This document shows positions 1 to 11,678 of a stretch of 64,000 bases of DNA, in pieces (position 1 is the stretch's first letter; every line of letters starts with the position of its first letter). The stretch comes from Carposina sasakii. Its lineage: Eukaryota > Arthropoda > Insecta > Lepidoptera > Carposinidae. A program made the position numbers and the translations under genes. Under the pieces are notes generated by a model, which was not told the DNA's origin, searched no databases, and saw nothing but the letters and a program-made list of their open reading frames with translations. The stretch covers positions 8,563,501 through 8,627,500 of the forward strand of contig CP053159.1 of NCBI GenBank assembly GCA_014607495.2, read 5' to 3'.

Positions 1-57
1 CTCCGTATAGGGGCACAGGAACATAACAACACAAGGCAGGTACTATACAATTTATCT

Positions 58-312
58 ATCGTCTTAAGCCTATTGCAGTCCACTGCCGAACGTAGGCCTC
101 CCCCAGGGCATAACGCAAGGCTACTGCCAGGGGGGTTTTTGCCCATAGTCACCACGCTAGGCAGGCGGGTTGCTGACCACAGTCTGATTTTTGGGCTATG
201 TTGTCAGCACGGGAGGCGCTACTGCCCACCTCCCGGAAACCCTTAATCGCCTTGTACGATACCCACGATACCTATGGGGTGGTACAAAATCTACTCTGCC
301 TGCACCACGCGG
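58..312 (-). repeat. SINE-like interspersed repeat, copy 1
   Basis: This block of about 255 bp starts with the module around CCTATTGCAGTCCACTGC and AGGCCTCCCCCAGGGCA. It recurs in the same orientation at 58031-58312 and inverted at 4474-4735. The other copies carry a (GATGAT)n tail, so this copy reads on the minus strand. It is a dispersed lepidopteran SINE or LINE 3'-end family. It probably lies in the last intron of the carboxypeptidase-like gene ending here. Confidence 0.75.
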
Positions 313-336
313 CTATTTATCTATACCTCGTATAAA

Positions 337-2888
337 TTATGAAGAAAATGGAAACCATACCGATTGGCCAGCAACGTTTATCCAATAAAAGCGTAGCCTG
401 TCCGTCTCCCTGACATAGCCTTCGAGCTGCAAGCTAACTACGAGTGGGATACGTGTGCTGTTTAGAAAAGACTGTTGCCCTGACCACTGCAGGTTATTCA
501 CCCACTCCAACTGTCCTGTAAGTTTAACAATGATTTTAGTGTGGATTTCGATAGTTTTAAAGTTTTGGTACACACTTCGGCTGTTTGGATGCTGCACGGC
601 CAAACCTATACCTACATTATATTTTTCTCTAACTTCTATAGTTCTACACATAGGTATCGTTTGGAAATTACATTAGGTACATTACATTGTGCTACAAAAC
701 TAAGAAAAATAAGAGCGGTAGCTTAACTGTTATTTACCTGGAGTATTTGATACTGCGTCAAGATTTCCGTTGAAAATGGTGACTCTAATATCCGTATTTT
801 CCAATATATTTTCCACTGTAAACAACATAATTGCCAAATACATATTCAGGGTGTAACAGATAATAATCCAATTAGACAGGTACCATCTTTTAATTAGCAC
901 CAATATCGATGTAAATAATTCTTAAAATACCTTTATTAACTGAAGACTCCATGAAAAATTCTCTAAAAACTTCAAGGGCCTGATCTCTTTGAGAGTCATA
1001 AGATCTTGATATATCCAAGAGCGGTGCGACTACGGAGTCCATAAACTCAAACTGGTCTTGAACAGACCGAGACACCTCACGCAAATATTGCCTTTGTCCA
1101 AAAGCATCTGAAAGGAAGGAGGCGACCACAACCTTGTCAGATTCGTAACTTAAGTCTTAAAATACTTTTGTGCTAAGCTGAACCAAATCCGCAATTTCAA
1201 ATAATGTGCAGCTCTTATTATCTCATCAATTCTATTTGCACAGCATTCTGCAGCTACATACGAGCGACACTCCCATAAAAGATACAACTCCCCTACAAGT
1301 GTCGTGTGAGTTGGATGCTAATTTTAATGAGGTAAAATTGTATTGTACTTAAAATATTGCACAGATAATTAAAATTAGGTAGGTACCTCTGCTTGGGTCA
1401 TTCGTTAGTTTTTCAATAATATGTTTCACATTTACTGCCACGGCTGCTGCATTATTATTAACATACTCTCCTAAACCAAGAAACCGGTCAAAGGCTGCAC
1501 TGAGGTTGCCTGAATCAACTAATGTGTTGACGTCTGTTGAAAGAGCTTCAATGGCGTCCCTTCCATTTCCGTCTATGTATCCAAGTTCTTCCAAATAGAA
1601 GCCAAGTTTCGTAAACACTAAAGCTGGAGATATTATTCCACCGCCAATAACGATATCGGTTAATTTATGATTGAAGTAATCATTCTGTAAAAAATGTATT
1701 TGAAAATTAGTAATTCCGTATAATATAATAACAGCCGTATTTGATATTTTTACCTACCAGTACTATAGAGGAATAAGCCTGTACTTACAAAAGTAGGTAC
1801 ATAGGTAAAGACTAAATAAGTGTATTACATACTCAATCTTAACAACCATCATAAGAAGGAGCAAACAAGAAATTCTCACTTGAGCTAGTCGAAGAGTAAG
1901 TTCAACAGCGAGCTGGGCTCCGTCTCCCTGGGCGATGATGTAGAGTGGTGCACCTTCATACTCTTCGTGCATTGAATAAAACGACTGCAGCGCGAACACC
2001 AAGTGATCCACTTCAATAAACAGAGAACATGTTATGACCCTAATGGGATAATAACCTACAGTATAGACAGTGCCGGATTTCGTAATAACGGTAGGTACCC
2101 TGTTGTTTCCCCTGCATGTAAGTCACTTATTTTTAGTTTTAAGCCGTCGCGATACTATGTAAAATCCGGCCTAAATTGATAGAATCTGCCTGTCTTTTAA
2201 AGGACATACAGAGACCAATTGCATGGGCAGATTTTGATCTTTAGTACAACGGTACAACGTACAACGATTAAATGAAGCGACGTAGTTTTTAACCTATTGA
2301 AATGCTACGTTTCGGTGTTTTAGGTAGGTTCCCAGTCCAGATTAGTGGAGTTGCGCTTCGTAGTTAAAATTCAGTAAAATTAAGGTTGATTGAATAAATA
2401 CTAAATATAAATCAAGTCATAACTCAGTGCATACCATTTTCATCTAGTGTTCGTGGTAGGTCGCTTTCAATAGTGCTGAACCCAGTACCCAAGGGCGCGT
2501 CCACGAAAAGTAAGTTGTAGTTCGTGACCTAAAAAAATGTATGTACTCGTAATAGGTACGTAAGAGCGATAGTAGCAAATTGGGTTTCCCATTTCTCATT
2601 TTCATGTTGTTGAAGCTACATTACTAAAAGGATAACAAAAAATACGAACCCATGAATCACTCCGCACTGTCAGGTTAAAGTCATAGGGTCCGAACATCCC
2701 AAAATTGGCAAGCATGCTGGGCGGGAGGCCAGTGACCCCATCCAGCCAGAGGATAATGGGCTGCAAGGTGGCACTGGCTGCTGTTGTCGGAATAAACCAC
2801 CAGAACATGTCTCCCGCATTCCTGATTCTGGTGAATGCGGCTGTGCTTGATACTATTCCTAATTCACTGCCTTCAAGGCTCGGTAGAC
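337..2888 (-). CDS. serine carboxypeptidase-like pseudoenzyme (gene 1), exons 2-8
   Basis: A homologue of retinoid-inducible serine carboxypeptidase (family S10) that looks catalytically dead. Exons on the minus strand are 2650-2888, 2435-2528, 1880-2010, 1387-1684, 931-1107, 738-815 and 361-515. All have GT/AG borders and phases that add up. Fold landmarks are kept: DMFWW, LLFVDAPLGTGFS, and FNGNLD with the putative catalytic Asp. The oxyanion segment, WLQGGPGGSS in the neighbouring paralogue (gene 2), reads WLDGVTGLPPS. The nucleophile segment GQSYGGK reads AQGDGAQ, so Ser is Gly. The AGHS catalytic-His segment reads AGQS, so His is Gln. The 131-, 78- and 155-nt exons equal those of gene 2. 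A last exon of about 20 codons should follow the donor at 359-360 and seems to lie beyond the window start. Without splicing the frame ends at 337. The intact frame argues for a functional non-enzymatic protein rather than a pseudogene. Confidence 0.85.
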
Positions 2889-3230
2889 CTATTCAGGTAA
2901 AAAAAATACACATTTATGTGGACAAATGGCTGCTTACGAAATTACCTGTACATTTTGATATTGTTCGTCAAGGAAAAGTTTTTGCCATAGATCTTCGTAT
3001 AGGATAAATATACATATATGCGTATACTTGACTGTGCTGAACTGCAGGATCACGATCAGAAGGAGATCTTACAGCCACGTTTAACCTAGCGGGGCTTGAT
3101 TTAAAAGATCAGTGACAAGTTGCTAGCTCATCGCCTGAGAAAAGTCGACATTTATGATAATGACACACACGGAAAAAGGTGCAGCTGATGTGTTCTAGCT
3201 CCGTACCAAGGAACGTAAGATAAATACCTA
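2889..3230. other. intron sequence, nothing recognised
   Basis: This is the start of the presumed first intron of gene 1. No coding signal or dispersed repeat was recognised. Confidence 0.4.
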
Positions 3231-3365
3231 TACAGGATGTTTGTGACAGCCAGGCAAATATTGATACCTATGGTGAGTTAGGACCATGATTCTGAGATTA
3301 AAACCAGTGAAAATTTGCACAGGAAAATTCGCCTTTTTAATTTTTTCAGAAAAAAAAATGTGTGG
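3231..3365 (+). repeat. MITE family A, truncated copy
   Basis: It begins with the family A terminal repeat (ACAGGATGTTTGTGACAGCC). It continues with the usual interior (ACCATGATTCTGAGATTAAA) and breaks off near 3365. Fuller copies are at 30174-30617 and 54241-54705. Confidence 0.75.
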
Positions 3366-3597
3366 TTGGTTTAATAATAATAATAAGCCCGCAGGGCAGC
3401 TTGTGGCGAGCTGTTGGGAGGTAGCGTTCCCACGGACCTGAAGTACTCCCGGGGGAAGACCCTGTTCCTCATCTCCCGCGCCGGAGTGAAGTCTGACTTT
3501 AATATACTTATTTAATAATTCGGATAATTTCGACATTTTGTTTTTTCTGCAGCCCACGCGGATGGAGTCACAGGCGTCCACTAGTATACATCTATTT
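3366..3597 (+). mobile_element. LINE scrap plus Helitron 3' end
   Basis: The first part codes, on the minus strand, a degraded stretch like a LINE. The end has the GACATTTTGTTTTTTCTGCAG motif, an imperfect hairpin and GCGTCCACTAGT, shared with the Helitron ends at 20212 and 28002. Confidence 0.5.
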
Positions 3598-3875
3598 ACA
3601 TAATAAATTGGGAACAGATGTACTAAACCTTTTTAATCCTATGTAGAAAATCCCGAAAAGTTTGGCTCAGCACTGAGCGGATAATGTAATAAATAAGAAA
3701 CTTAGATTAAAGAATCATAAAAAAATGATTCTTGCGTCATAAACAATAGGTTAAGATTTTAGAAATTAAGAAACCGTCGAAAATTATTTTTGAATTGAAC
3801 TTTTTGACCTTGACATTTACGAGTGTACCTAAGTACTTTTTCCATTTGTTTGTTAATATTTTAAGTATTATAAAT

Positions 3876-4242
3876 ACAGGGTGTTTTTTTGTGGCCACCT
3901 TTAACGAAGGGTACGTATTCTATACATGAAATAAAGTAAGTTTATGCCAAAAAAAATGCTGGAATTTTTTTTTTTTTAATTCCTTGATCGTGCGAAATTT
4001 ATAGTGTCTAGTGTTTATGTTAGTTTTTTTATAGACAGATATTAATTATTTTTCGTGAAAAAATCCTGCTACGCGCGTCTATGTGCATTTATGCAGAAAA
4101 ACGCAGTCTATTTACTCAACTTTGGACCCTAATATTTTGGAAACCAGACACTTCCCAGGTATGCTTCCATGGAGAAAAATGATCGTGATGATGAGGAGAT
4201 TCCGTAGTTTTCGGGAACGTTGACGACCAAAAATCATCCTGT
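3876..4242 (-). repeat. MITE family B, full copy
   Basis: It runs from ACAGGGTGTTTTTTTGTGGC to ACGACCAAAAATCATCCTGT with imperfect terminal inverted repeats. Interior blocks such as AACTTTGGACCCTAATATTT recur at 37611, 40531, 41053, 51639 and in part at 6347. No coding capacity. Confidence 0.85.
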
Positions 4243-4473
4243 ATAAAGCTCGATTGATTCCAAGATATTATAATTATATTAATAATAATGTCCTGTAATG
4301 AATAAATAAATGTAAATAATAAATGTAATAATAAATGAAATTTCAGTCAAACTAAGATATGTAAGTAAGTAAACATAGCGAAATAAAGTTTCTGTTACCA
4401 AAGGTTTTGCACCTCTGACCTGATTTAATGTTTTTATATCAAATTACAAAAGATTATAATAATTATCTAAATA
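4243..4473. other. AT-rich spacer
   Basis: Short AT-rich runs with AATAAATGTAA repeats. No gene was seen. Confidence 0.4.
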
Positions 4474-4735
4474 AAAGTGGTACCGGCAGGGTAGAATTCG
4501 TACCACCCCATGCCTGCCTGTGGGTATCGTACAAGGCGATTAAGGGTTTCTGGGAGGTGGCCACCAGCGCCCTCCCGTATTGACAACATAGTCCAAAATA
4601 CAAACTGCGGTCACCAGCCCGCCTGCCCATCGTGGGGACTATGGGCAAATAACCCCCATGGCAGTCTTGTGGCGTGCCCCGGAGGAGGCCTACGTCCAGC
4701 AGTGGACTGTAATAGGCTGTTGATGATGATGATAC
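4474..4735 (+). repeat. SINE-like repeat, copy 2
   Basis: This is the reverse complement of the element at 58-312 and 58031-58312. It ends with TAATAGGCTGTTGATGATGATGA, the simple-repeat tail that sets its polarity. Confidence 0.8.
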
Positions 4736-5160
4736 TTACATCAAAATGATCTTCACAACAATGAACCATGCTTTTTTCACCAAAGGGATCTAGCCTTTTC
4801 AGGGCATTTAACCACTTTTTGGAATTTTAAAGTCCATTGGAAGTAGGAAAAACAACTTATCTGGCATCTTAGTAGTAGTACTTGTACATTTTGGCACAAT
4901 ACAGGATTTTCGAGAACGAGGATTCGACATATTCAATGATTTTCAGGGAAACGTAAGGCAACGGTACGGAAGAGCGCGGACGAACTGAGCGACTGTTGAG
5001 AAATGACGTCACGCGGCCCGACCGCGGGTCTACGGTCGCGAGCTCACTTTAAATTCTATAACTTTGCAATTAATTGACGTATCAAAATAATTCTTTCACA
5101 TTTATTTTTTATTTTTAACAGAGATACGTTAAGCTAAAATTCAAAATTAGTGAACATTCT
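4736..5160. other. unassigned spacer with short GC-rich patch
   Basis: A GC-richer patch near 4965-5045 includes TGACGTCACGCGG. No exon or known repeat could be assigned. Confidence 0.3.
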
Positions 5161-5429
5161 TCATTGGTACTCTCTGTATTTCTCCAATATTTGGTTCACA
5201 GTATGTATGTGGTGAACAGGATTGTCATTTCTAAATCCCGCTTGTTCCTTAGGTTGGTTCTCATCCAGTATTCGCCTCATTCTGTTAAAGATTACTTTGG
5301 CGAACACCTTGTACTCATTCGACATTAGACTTATGGGCCTGTAATTATTAATGTCATGTTTGTCCCCTTTTTTGTGCAATAGAATTATGTTGGAGATAGT
5401 CCATTGTAGTGGTATATCTGCTGTGGATA

Positions 5430-5680
5430 GGATTATATCTATACTATATATATTAATATATATAATATTATAAAGCTGAAGAGTTTGTTTGTTTGTTTGT
5501 TTGAACGCGCTAATCTCAGGAACTACTGGTCTGATTTGAAAAATTCTTTCAGTGTTAGATAGCCCATTTACCAAGGAAGGCTACAGTCTATACAACAACC
5601 TGCCCGGCTTCGCACGGGTACAACGCCCCCTCACGCGGACGAAGTCGTGGGCGGCTGCTAGTTATATATATTTGCTAAGA
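5430..5680 (+). mobile_element. non-autonomous Helitron inside the LINE
   Basis: It contains GCTGAAGAGTTTGTTTG and AACTACTGGTCTGATTTG and ends with a GACGAAGTCGTGGGCGG hairpin and CTGCTAGT. This is the usual 3' end of short lepidopteran Helitrons. LINE coding sequence resumes on both sides. Confidence 0.7.
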
Positions 5681-6346
5681 CCGGTGCGATTAGTGTTTTA
5701 CACATTAGGAGAAATTCGTTTGAGATATTATCCGGTCCTGGTGATCTTCCTGCTCGCTGCGTTTCAATAGCCTTTTCCACTTCTATGTTGAGTATTGGTG
5801 GTACTGGGTACGCTTTTAGTAGCACAGTCTCTTCATAGGCATCATGTTTTTCATATAAGGATTGGTAGAAATCAGTGGCAATTTTCATTATATTGCATCG
5901 TTTCATTTTGTCTATAGAATTTTTGTTCTTTAGTTTGGGTATCCACTGTTTTCTGTCTGTCAGCTCTTTCCATGCTTTTCTGACTCCTCCAGTATGTGCA
6001 ACGTGGGCTTCAATAATTTTTTGTCTGTTTTCTTTTCTATCTTTTCTTAAGCTTACTTTGATTCGTTTGCTAATTTCTGCCACTTTCTTCCGGTGTACGC
6101 TTCTGTCATTCGAATGAATTAGTGAGTACGTCTTATCTCCATTAGTGATTTTGTTTTTTCTGAAATGTTTGATTTTTGCTGTAAGTTCTTAGTTGCATAT
6201 TTGGAGGTGGAACTTTTTATCTTATCTTCTATCCAGTTATATTTTTCCTGGGTGGATAAGTCCATCGTGTTACTTTGAAAGTTGTTTAAGGTCTCTATTA
6301 GGTCATTAGATATTTTCTGTGTGGTTGCTTCATCAAAGATTTGTAT

Positions 6347-6595
6347 ACAGTGTGATTTTTGGTCGTCAACGTTCCCGAAAACTACGGAATCTTCTCATCA
6401 TCACGATCATTTTTCTCCATGGAAGCATACCTGGGAAGTGTCTGGTTTCCAAAATATTAGGGTCCAAAGTTGAGTAAATAGACTACGTTTTTCTGCATAA
6501 ATGCACATAGACACACGTAGCAAGATTTTTTCACGAGAAATAATTAATATCTGTCTATAAAAAAACTAGCATAAACACTAGACACTATAAATTTC
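6347..6595 (+). repeat. MITE family B, truncated, inside the LINE
   Basis: It starts ACAGTGTGATTTTTGGTCGT and carries the family B interior as far as CACTATAAATTTCG, lacking the last third. LINE sequence resumes at once. Confidence 0.8.
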
Positions 6596-7321
6596 GTTGT
6601 TGTATTTTCTACAAGGTGATATCCATGTCCATTTTCGCTTTTGTTTTTTGTTAAACATGCTGTTCAGTATACTCAGTTTATGTTGGAAAGCTAGACTGAT
6701 TAATCTGTCTCCGTTTTTGCCTCTTTTGCCGTAGCTGTATGGTCCTAGGATTAACTCTTCACTGTCTGTTCTACTACCAATTCTAGTATTAAAGTCACCC
6801 ATTACCACAAGTAGTTTGCGGGAATGGGCATCAATAGTGCTATTAAGAGTGTTGTAAAAGTTTTTTACTGTGTCTTTGCTAGCTTACTCTGTCGGAGAGT
6901 AAACCTGTATAAGCGTCCATTCTGTGTCGTGTTCTGGTAGTCTAATATTCAGTACTGCAATGCGCTCAAATATTCCTATTAATTCCTCTATCTGGGGTTT
7001 CAGGTACTTCTTTATCAGGAAACCCACTCCATGGTGACCGAGAGTTTCTCCAGTGTAATACAGTATGTGATTTTCGTATTCATGTATGCAGGTGCCCAAT
7101 CGTCTTGTTTCAGACAACCCTATAATGTCCCAGTTTACGTTTGTTAATGCGATAGTAAGCTCCGTAAGTTTGTCTTCTGTAGAAAGGGATAGGACATTGA
7201 GCGTGGCTATGTTTAGATACTTTTTGTGTTCGTATCCTGTCTGTATTTGAGGGAATGGAGGGAGATGGTCTACGTCCCCCACGGTGACCGGCCGGGTTGG
7301 GGGAGTTTTCTCAAGCCTCAC

Positions 7322-7990
7322 ATTGCTAAGTGGGCTTTGGGGTTCTTGTCTTGGGATTTTTTGGGGGCCGCTGTTAATTGCTATTCTAGCTGTGACTCTT
7401 CATCTCGTGAAGAGTTATTTTCGGGAAGTGTGAGAGTTGGTTTTTTTATTACAAAGTTGCTCATGATGTTAATTTTGTTTATTTTTGCTGGTTGTTTTAT
7501 CCTCTGTTGTATATTTTCACGCGAAGTAGCTTCTGGTGACTCTGACAGGTTTCTTTTTTTGCTGTCTGCTTTTTGTGGTTTTCTCTGTTGGTTATTTTTA
7601 GAGATGCGCCGAATATTCGGTATTCGGCGTATTCGGCAACTTTTTCACTATTTGTATTCGGCCGAATCATTCGGTTTTGGCGCCGAATATATTCGGTTCG
7701 AGTATTTTCATATTTTTGCCTACACGTACGGTATACTCGTAGCGCTAAGGACAAAACTTCTTATGTGACATTTATGTTCTACTAACGGCCGCCCACAACT
7801 TCGTCCGCATGAAAGGTATTACATCCGTGCGAAGCTAGCCCTAGTTATACTTTCTCAGGTTCTAGAGTACACAGGTAGTACGAAATTTCATTTCAATCTG
7901 TTCAGTAGTTTTGGCGTGAAAGCCAAACAGACATACAGAGTAACTTTCGCATTAAATATATTATTTATGTATTAAATTTGAAAGATAGCA
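7322..7990. repeat. LINE 5' remnant, hAT-like end and Helitron fragment
   Basis: After the endonuclease start, 7604-7710 holds repeated GAATATTCGGTATTCGGC units typical of the ends of insect hAT MITEs. Segment 7790-7985 is a reversed Helitron end (GGCCGCCCACAACTTCGTCCG). The long plus-strand open frame here is antisense to the LINE and low-complexity. Confidence 0.45.
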
Positions 7991-8869
7991 TAATATATTA
8001 GTAAAGATTGTAAGTCAACAAAATCCCATTCCATTCCATTTACTAGCAGCGTTTTTGAAATAAAAACCGTTTTTGTTTTTATTTACAACATAATCGTGCA
8101 ATGTTTGAAGCAAAGTGACACAGTAGGGATGGCGATCAGACATCGATTAATCGCAAAATCGATATTTCGAGCAAAAAAATCGATTTTTCAAATCGATATG
8201 TAGTACTGAATCCATAAAACAAGTATGGTATGGAACGATAGCGAGCCTGGCCGGTGAAAGGGACATAAATTATGGTACATCCAAAATGCAAGGTGGCCAG
8301 TCGATAGAAAATTGCCCCATTTTGTAATGTGGTGAAAGTGCTTATGATGAAAAATCATCATCATCCTGCCCTTATCCTAGTATCAAAAAATTATAATTAT
8401 TGATGACTAATTTTGTTTTTGAGGTTATTCAGATTTCGAATTATAAATCCTCTAGTTTTGGTGCTAATACTTTTCAGTTTTTCACTGCCTGATTTTTTGT
8501 GTATATTCCGGCGATGTTTTTAGTGCATAGTTTCCATTGTATTCTCGGAATAAAGCGACTTTTGTTGTAATCTTTAAGTCGCAATTTCTCCGTCTTTCCG
8601 TTGAATAACCACTGGATAACACTTTTCCACTTGATTTATCACTTCAACATCAGATATATCACTTTTACTGGGCTGATACTTATTTTAAATAAACTTGGTT
8701 AGAACGATTTTGACATGAACACAGCAGCGCATACACACACTGTGCATTACAGTACATTAATGTCTTTTACAAGCTTAACTTTAAAAATATCTTCCAGTTT
8801 CTTTTCATCTGCAGATGCCCCCACTGCAGCACTGCTTTTAGGATTCAGGGCTGAAGAGAACTTTGTTTA
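7991..8869. other. spacer with one hAT-like repeat patch
   Basis: Segment 8125-8205 (GGGATGGCGATCAGACATCG with repeated AATCGAT) resembles the end of a hAT-type MITE. No partner end was found. Nothing else was recognised. Confidence 0.35.
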
Positions 8870-9202
8870 AGTAGAGAGTGGTTCGTTTAAGTACGCCTTA
8901 AATACGAATAATGACTTAAAACAAAATTTTAACCTAATGACAATTAAAAAAAAAAAGATTCTCTATAAAAAGTTCATTTAACTGATCAACCCTAAAAGAA
9001 AGTCACAAGTGATCCAAAAAACAGCAATGTATTACACAACACTAATAAGTTCATTTAATTAGTCACAGGATCGCCCGATACAATTGGCGCGGAGAGCAAA
9101 CATTGCGTTTAATCAAATCAAAAATAAATTCGTGCGAGTAATAATAATAACACTGTCGTATAACTATCTAAGTATTTGCCTGGCTGTCACACACATCCTG
9201 TA
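8870..9202 (-). repeat. MITE family A, truncated copy
   Basis: It shares AGTCACAGGATCGCCCGATA and CAATTGGCGCGGAGAGCAAA with the other copies. It ends with the terminal repeat TTTGCCTGGCTGTCACACAC. The opposite end is missing. Confidence 0.8.
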
Positions 9203-9276
9203 TAACGGAAAATCAACAATTCAACGGTAGGGTAATGTGGGCGATTCTCATCTTCATCTTAAGCACAATATCACTT

Positions 9277-9456
9277 CAGCACGCGTATGATGAATTTGGT
9301 GAGAGCGAGATGTCTCACTTTTAAACGTTAAATCCACAGAGCTAAGTAATAACTAGACAAGGTAAGTGTTTCTACTTGGTGTGTAAAAAGGGATTGCAAA
9401 CCACTTCTATCAGCCCTAATTCACTCAGTCTGGCTTAAGAACGAAGTGTCTATTCT
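9277..9456 (+). repeat. left arm of an inverted-repeat element split by Pao
   Basis: Positions 9277-9326 (CAGCACGCGTATGATGAATT and on to CTCACTTTTAAAC) match, as reverse complement, 19442-19491 across the Pao element. The arms are about 50 bp, with one or two mismatches. The remaining bases up to 9456 belong to the element interior. Confidence 0.75.
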
Positions 9457-10717
9457 TGTTGACAATTTTTGAACATCCCCAAACTAACTCTACGTTCCCA
9501 CTTACACTGGTCTTAAACCAGACAACAAATTAGTATTAAGCATAGTTTCTGTAGCGAATAGTATATTAATAATCTTGTAATATGTAATAATCTAGTAATA
9601 ATCTTGTATTATGTTAATTTAGATTCATTCATATTGGCTCAGCCAATCACAGCTCAGTAACATAAAATAGAAATGTAAATGCCGCCCCGTTATCACCTCG
9701 TACCTTACCGTACTTGAGCATGTATTTTCGCATATTTTGTAATAATCTTTGATGTAAATTCACTTGGAGTTATAACTTAGAAGCTTGTAATTGCCTTCAG
9801 CATTGAGTAATATCTGTATAATTAATCATAAAACTTAGCCCTAAATGATGCGTATCTTAAATACATAAAGCATCATAACATTTGTATAATCTTACCTTAG
9901 TTTCATTAGTTTGAAGGAGTACATACCAACCTGTTTGCTTAATTATTTTGATGAAACTTAACGTAAAATCTTATGTATGTATTCCAATTAGTAAAACAGC
10001 ATTTTATATTGTAAATTATATATTTCTCAACATAAGTACAAATAGTTTGTATCCATTGTTCGTTAATTACCTATTGTTTTGGATTAATTTAGAGTCATAG
10101 TGTAAAGAATATAGGTAAAATGTGTAATTTATGTATCGTAAAAGCTTTCTATATCCGCATAAACCTATCCTGTAGTTAGTAAGGATTAATGTGTAACCTT
10201 TCCTGGACTTGTCGCCTAAAAAACAGGCTAATTATATAATTTAACGGTCATTTTAGCGGTCTTTCAGTGATAGAATCATATTGTACCATTTAACTTCATT
10301 AGCAACTTAGAATCTTATTGGAAAAGCCTAAATGTAATTAGTATGAGTTCAAATAACTAGAAAAACCTTAGTTTTGTATCAGTTTCGTATTAATTCTGTA
10401 TTACGCAATACTTGTCAATATTGCATCATCTTTTTCCTTACACCCCTCACCCCTCAGGTGAGTTGTCTAAATTGTTCTAAGCATTGTAATTGGTTAATAG
10501 ATTCAAAATACCTTCTTACCATAGTCTATCACATAAGTAGTGTCTGTATTGCATAAATATAAGTTCAATAAAATAAATTGGCCAGTCTTCGTCTGTCGCT
10601 GGAACCGTTCACATCGCGTTATTATTTCACACTCCACGCTTGTAACCCAGTCTGCAGCAAGTAAGGGGCTTGTGGGCAGAGTGGTGTCTAGACACCGAGG
10701 GTAGAGGGCCCTCAACA
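9457..10717 (+). repeat. 5' LTR of the Pao element
   Basis: 1,261 bp with TG...CA ends. CATAAATATAAG near 10552 is a TATA-like site, and AATAAAATAAA at 10567 is a likely poly(A) signal. Its small open frame 10374-10556 recurs identically at 19018-19200 in the other LTR. Confidence 0.95.
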
Positions 10718-11678
10718 GTTTGGTCCTACGGAAGCCGGGTATCAGCGGGAAGGAAGGAAGGTGCAGTGGACGCAGGGCAGGCGGAGATTCCATCAGGGGC
10801 TCGTGTGGTGCGTGTCTGGTTCGCCGCGAGTGCTCTGGTAGCCCGGATCGGGGAGGTGCCGGAAGGAAGCACTGGGCCCGTGAAACGCTACGAGTCAGGT
10901 CTGTTGCCTGCAGATCGGGTCTGTCGCCCGAGGAAGCGGAAGTCCGTGTGGTGCGTGTCTGGTTCGCCGCGGGCTTCAAGAAAATTTTGTCGGGTCTGTT
11001 GCCCGAACACCACGAAGAAAGAAGTGGGAGGAGCCTTTGGAGTACCCGTTTCAAGGCTGTTTAGCCGCGGGTACAAGAAGCAGAGGTGCAGGTGCTCGTT
11101 CAGTGCTAACCCAAGCCACGAGTACCTGTGAAGTAGATGTGCAGGTGTTTGCTCAGGTGCATGTTGCCCGCAAGTACCTGCGAAAAGGAAACCTGAATTG
11201 TCACGAAGAGGTGGAGCGTGAGGTGCCCGGTCAGAGCTGGGTAAGCCACGGGTACCTTCGAAGCCAACACAGTTTACTGTGGCCTAGTGTCTGCCACCTA
11301 ACGGTGCCAAACGGTGGGCACTAGGTTAACCGCCTCATAGTAGCGGGTGTGGTGTGATCGAACAGCACCACCCGGCTGATTAGCAGCTGACCTAGTTCGG
11401 CCGGCGTCGGTAAGGTGTACGTGGATCATGGCTTGGCAATCATGGAGATTGTTTAGGCACGCGATTTCTGCTGAGCGTTCCTCTCAGTAGTTTACACTTG
11501 TGTTGAAGCGTACACTCTCTGCCGGGCGGTTCCTTGTCCTTTACCCATTCCCTCCTTAGTTTCCTGTAGGCAGGTAGGGACAGCTTGCAGGTAGGTAGGG
11601 GTCCGTGGGTAGTAGCCGTAGGTAGGTAGGGACCTTGTCTCTTCATCTACAACTACGGCCAGAGCATCGGGATTCGAC
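10718..11678 (+). other. Pao leader between LTR and gag
   Basis: Untranslated leader of about 960 bp. It begins GTTTGGTCCTACGGAAGCCG, a candidate primer-binding site. It is GC-richer than its surroundings. TGGTGCGTGTCTGGTTCGCC occurs at 10806 and again near 10949, so it contains short internal duplications. The open frames over it are not supported as genes. Confidence 0.6.

Larger units (their letters stand above)
5161..7321 (-). pseudogene. decayed RTE-clade LINE (endonuclease and reverse transcriptase)
   Basis: Minus-strand fragments read in order as one retrotransposon ORF. Segment 6884-7321 codes the start of an AP-type endonuclease (IATLNVLSL, WDIIGLSETR, HGVGFLI). Segment 6578-6808 continues it (MGDFNTRIGS, NGDRLI, KWTWISP). 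Segments 5658-6083 and 5161-5429 code linker and the first reverse transcriptase blocks (NNYRPISLMSNEYKVFAKV, EQAGFR). It stops before the catalytic YADD block, so the 3' end is missing. Stops and frameshifts separate the pieces. A Helitron fragment (about 5430-5680) and a truncated family B MITE (6347-6595) interrupt it. Some coding sequence around the MITE also seems deleted. It is a fossil copy in the presumed first intron of gene 1. Confidence 0.85.

Noticed and set aside
337..2888. Gene 1 as a plain pseudogene
   Set aside because: All exon borders and phases are intact and there is no stop or shift. Only catalytic positions are lost, which fits a pseudoenzyme better.
7226..7768. 180-codon plus-strand frame
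   Set aside because: It is antisense to the LINE endonuclease and continues into AT-rich and hAT-end repeats. No domain was recognised.
10503..11131. Open frames over the Pao LTR and leader
   Set aside because: They overlap the LTR and untranslated leader in conflicting frames and lack any known domain.
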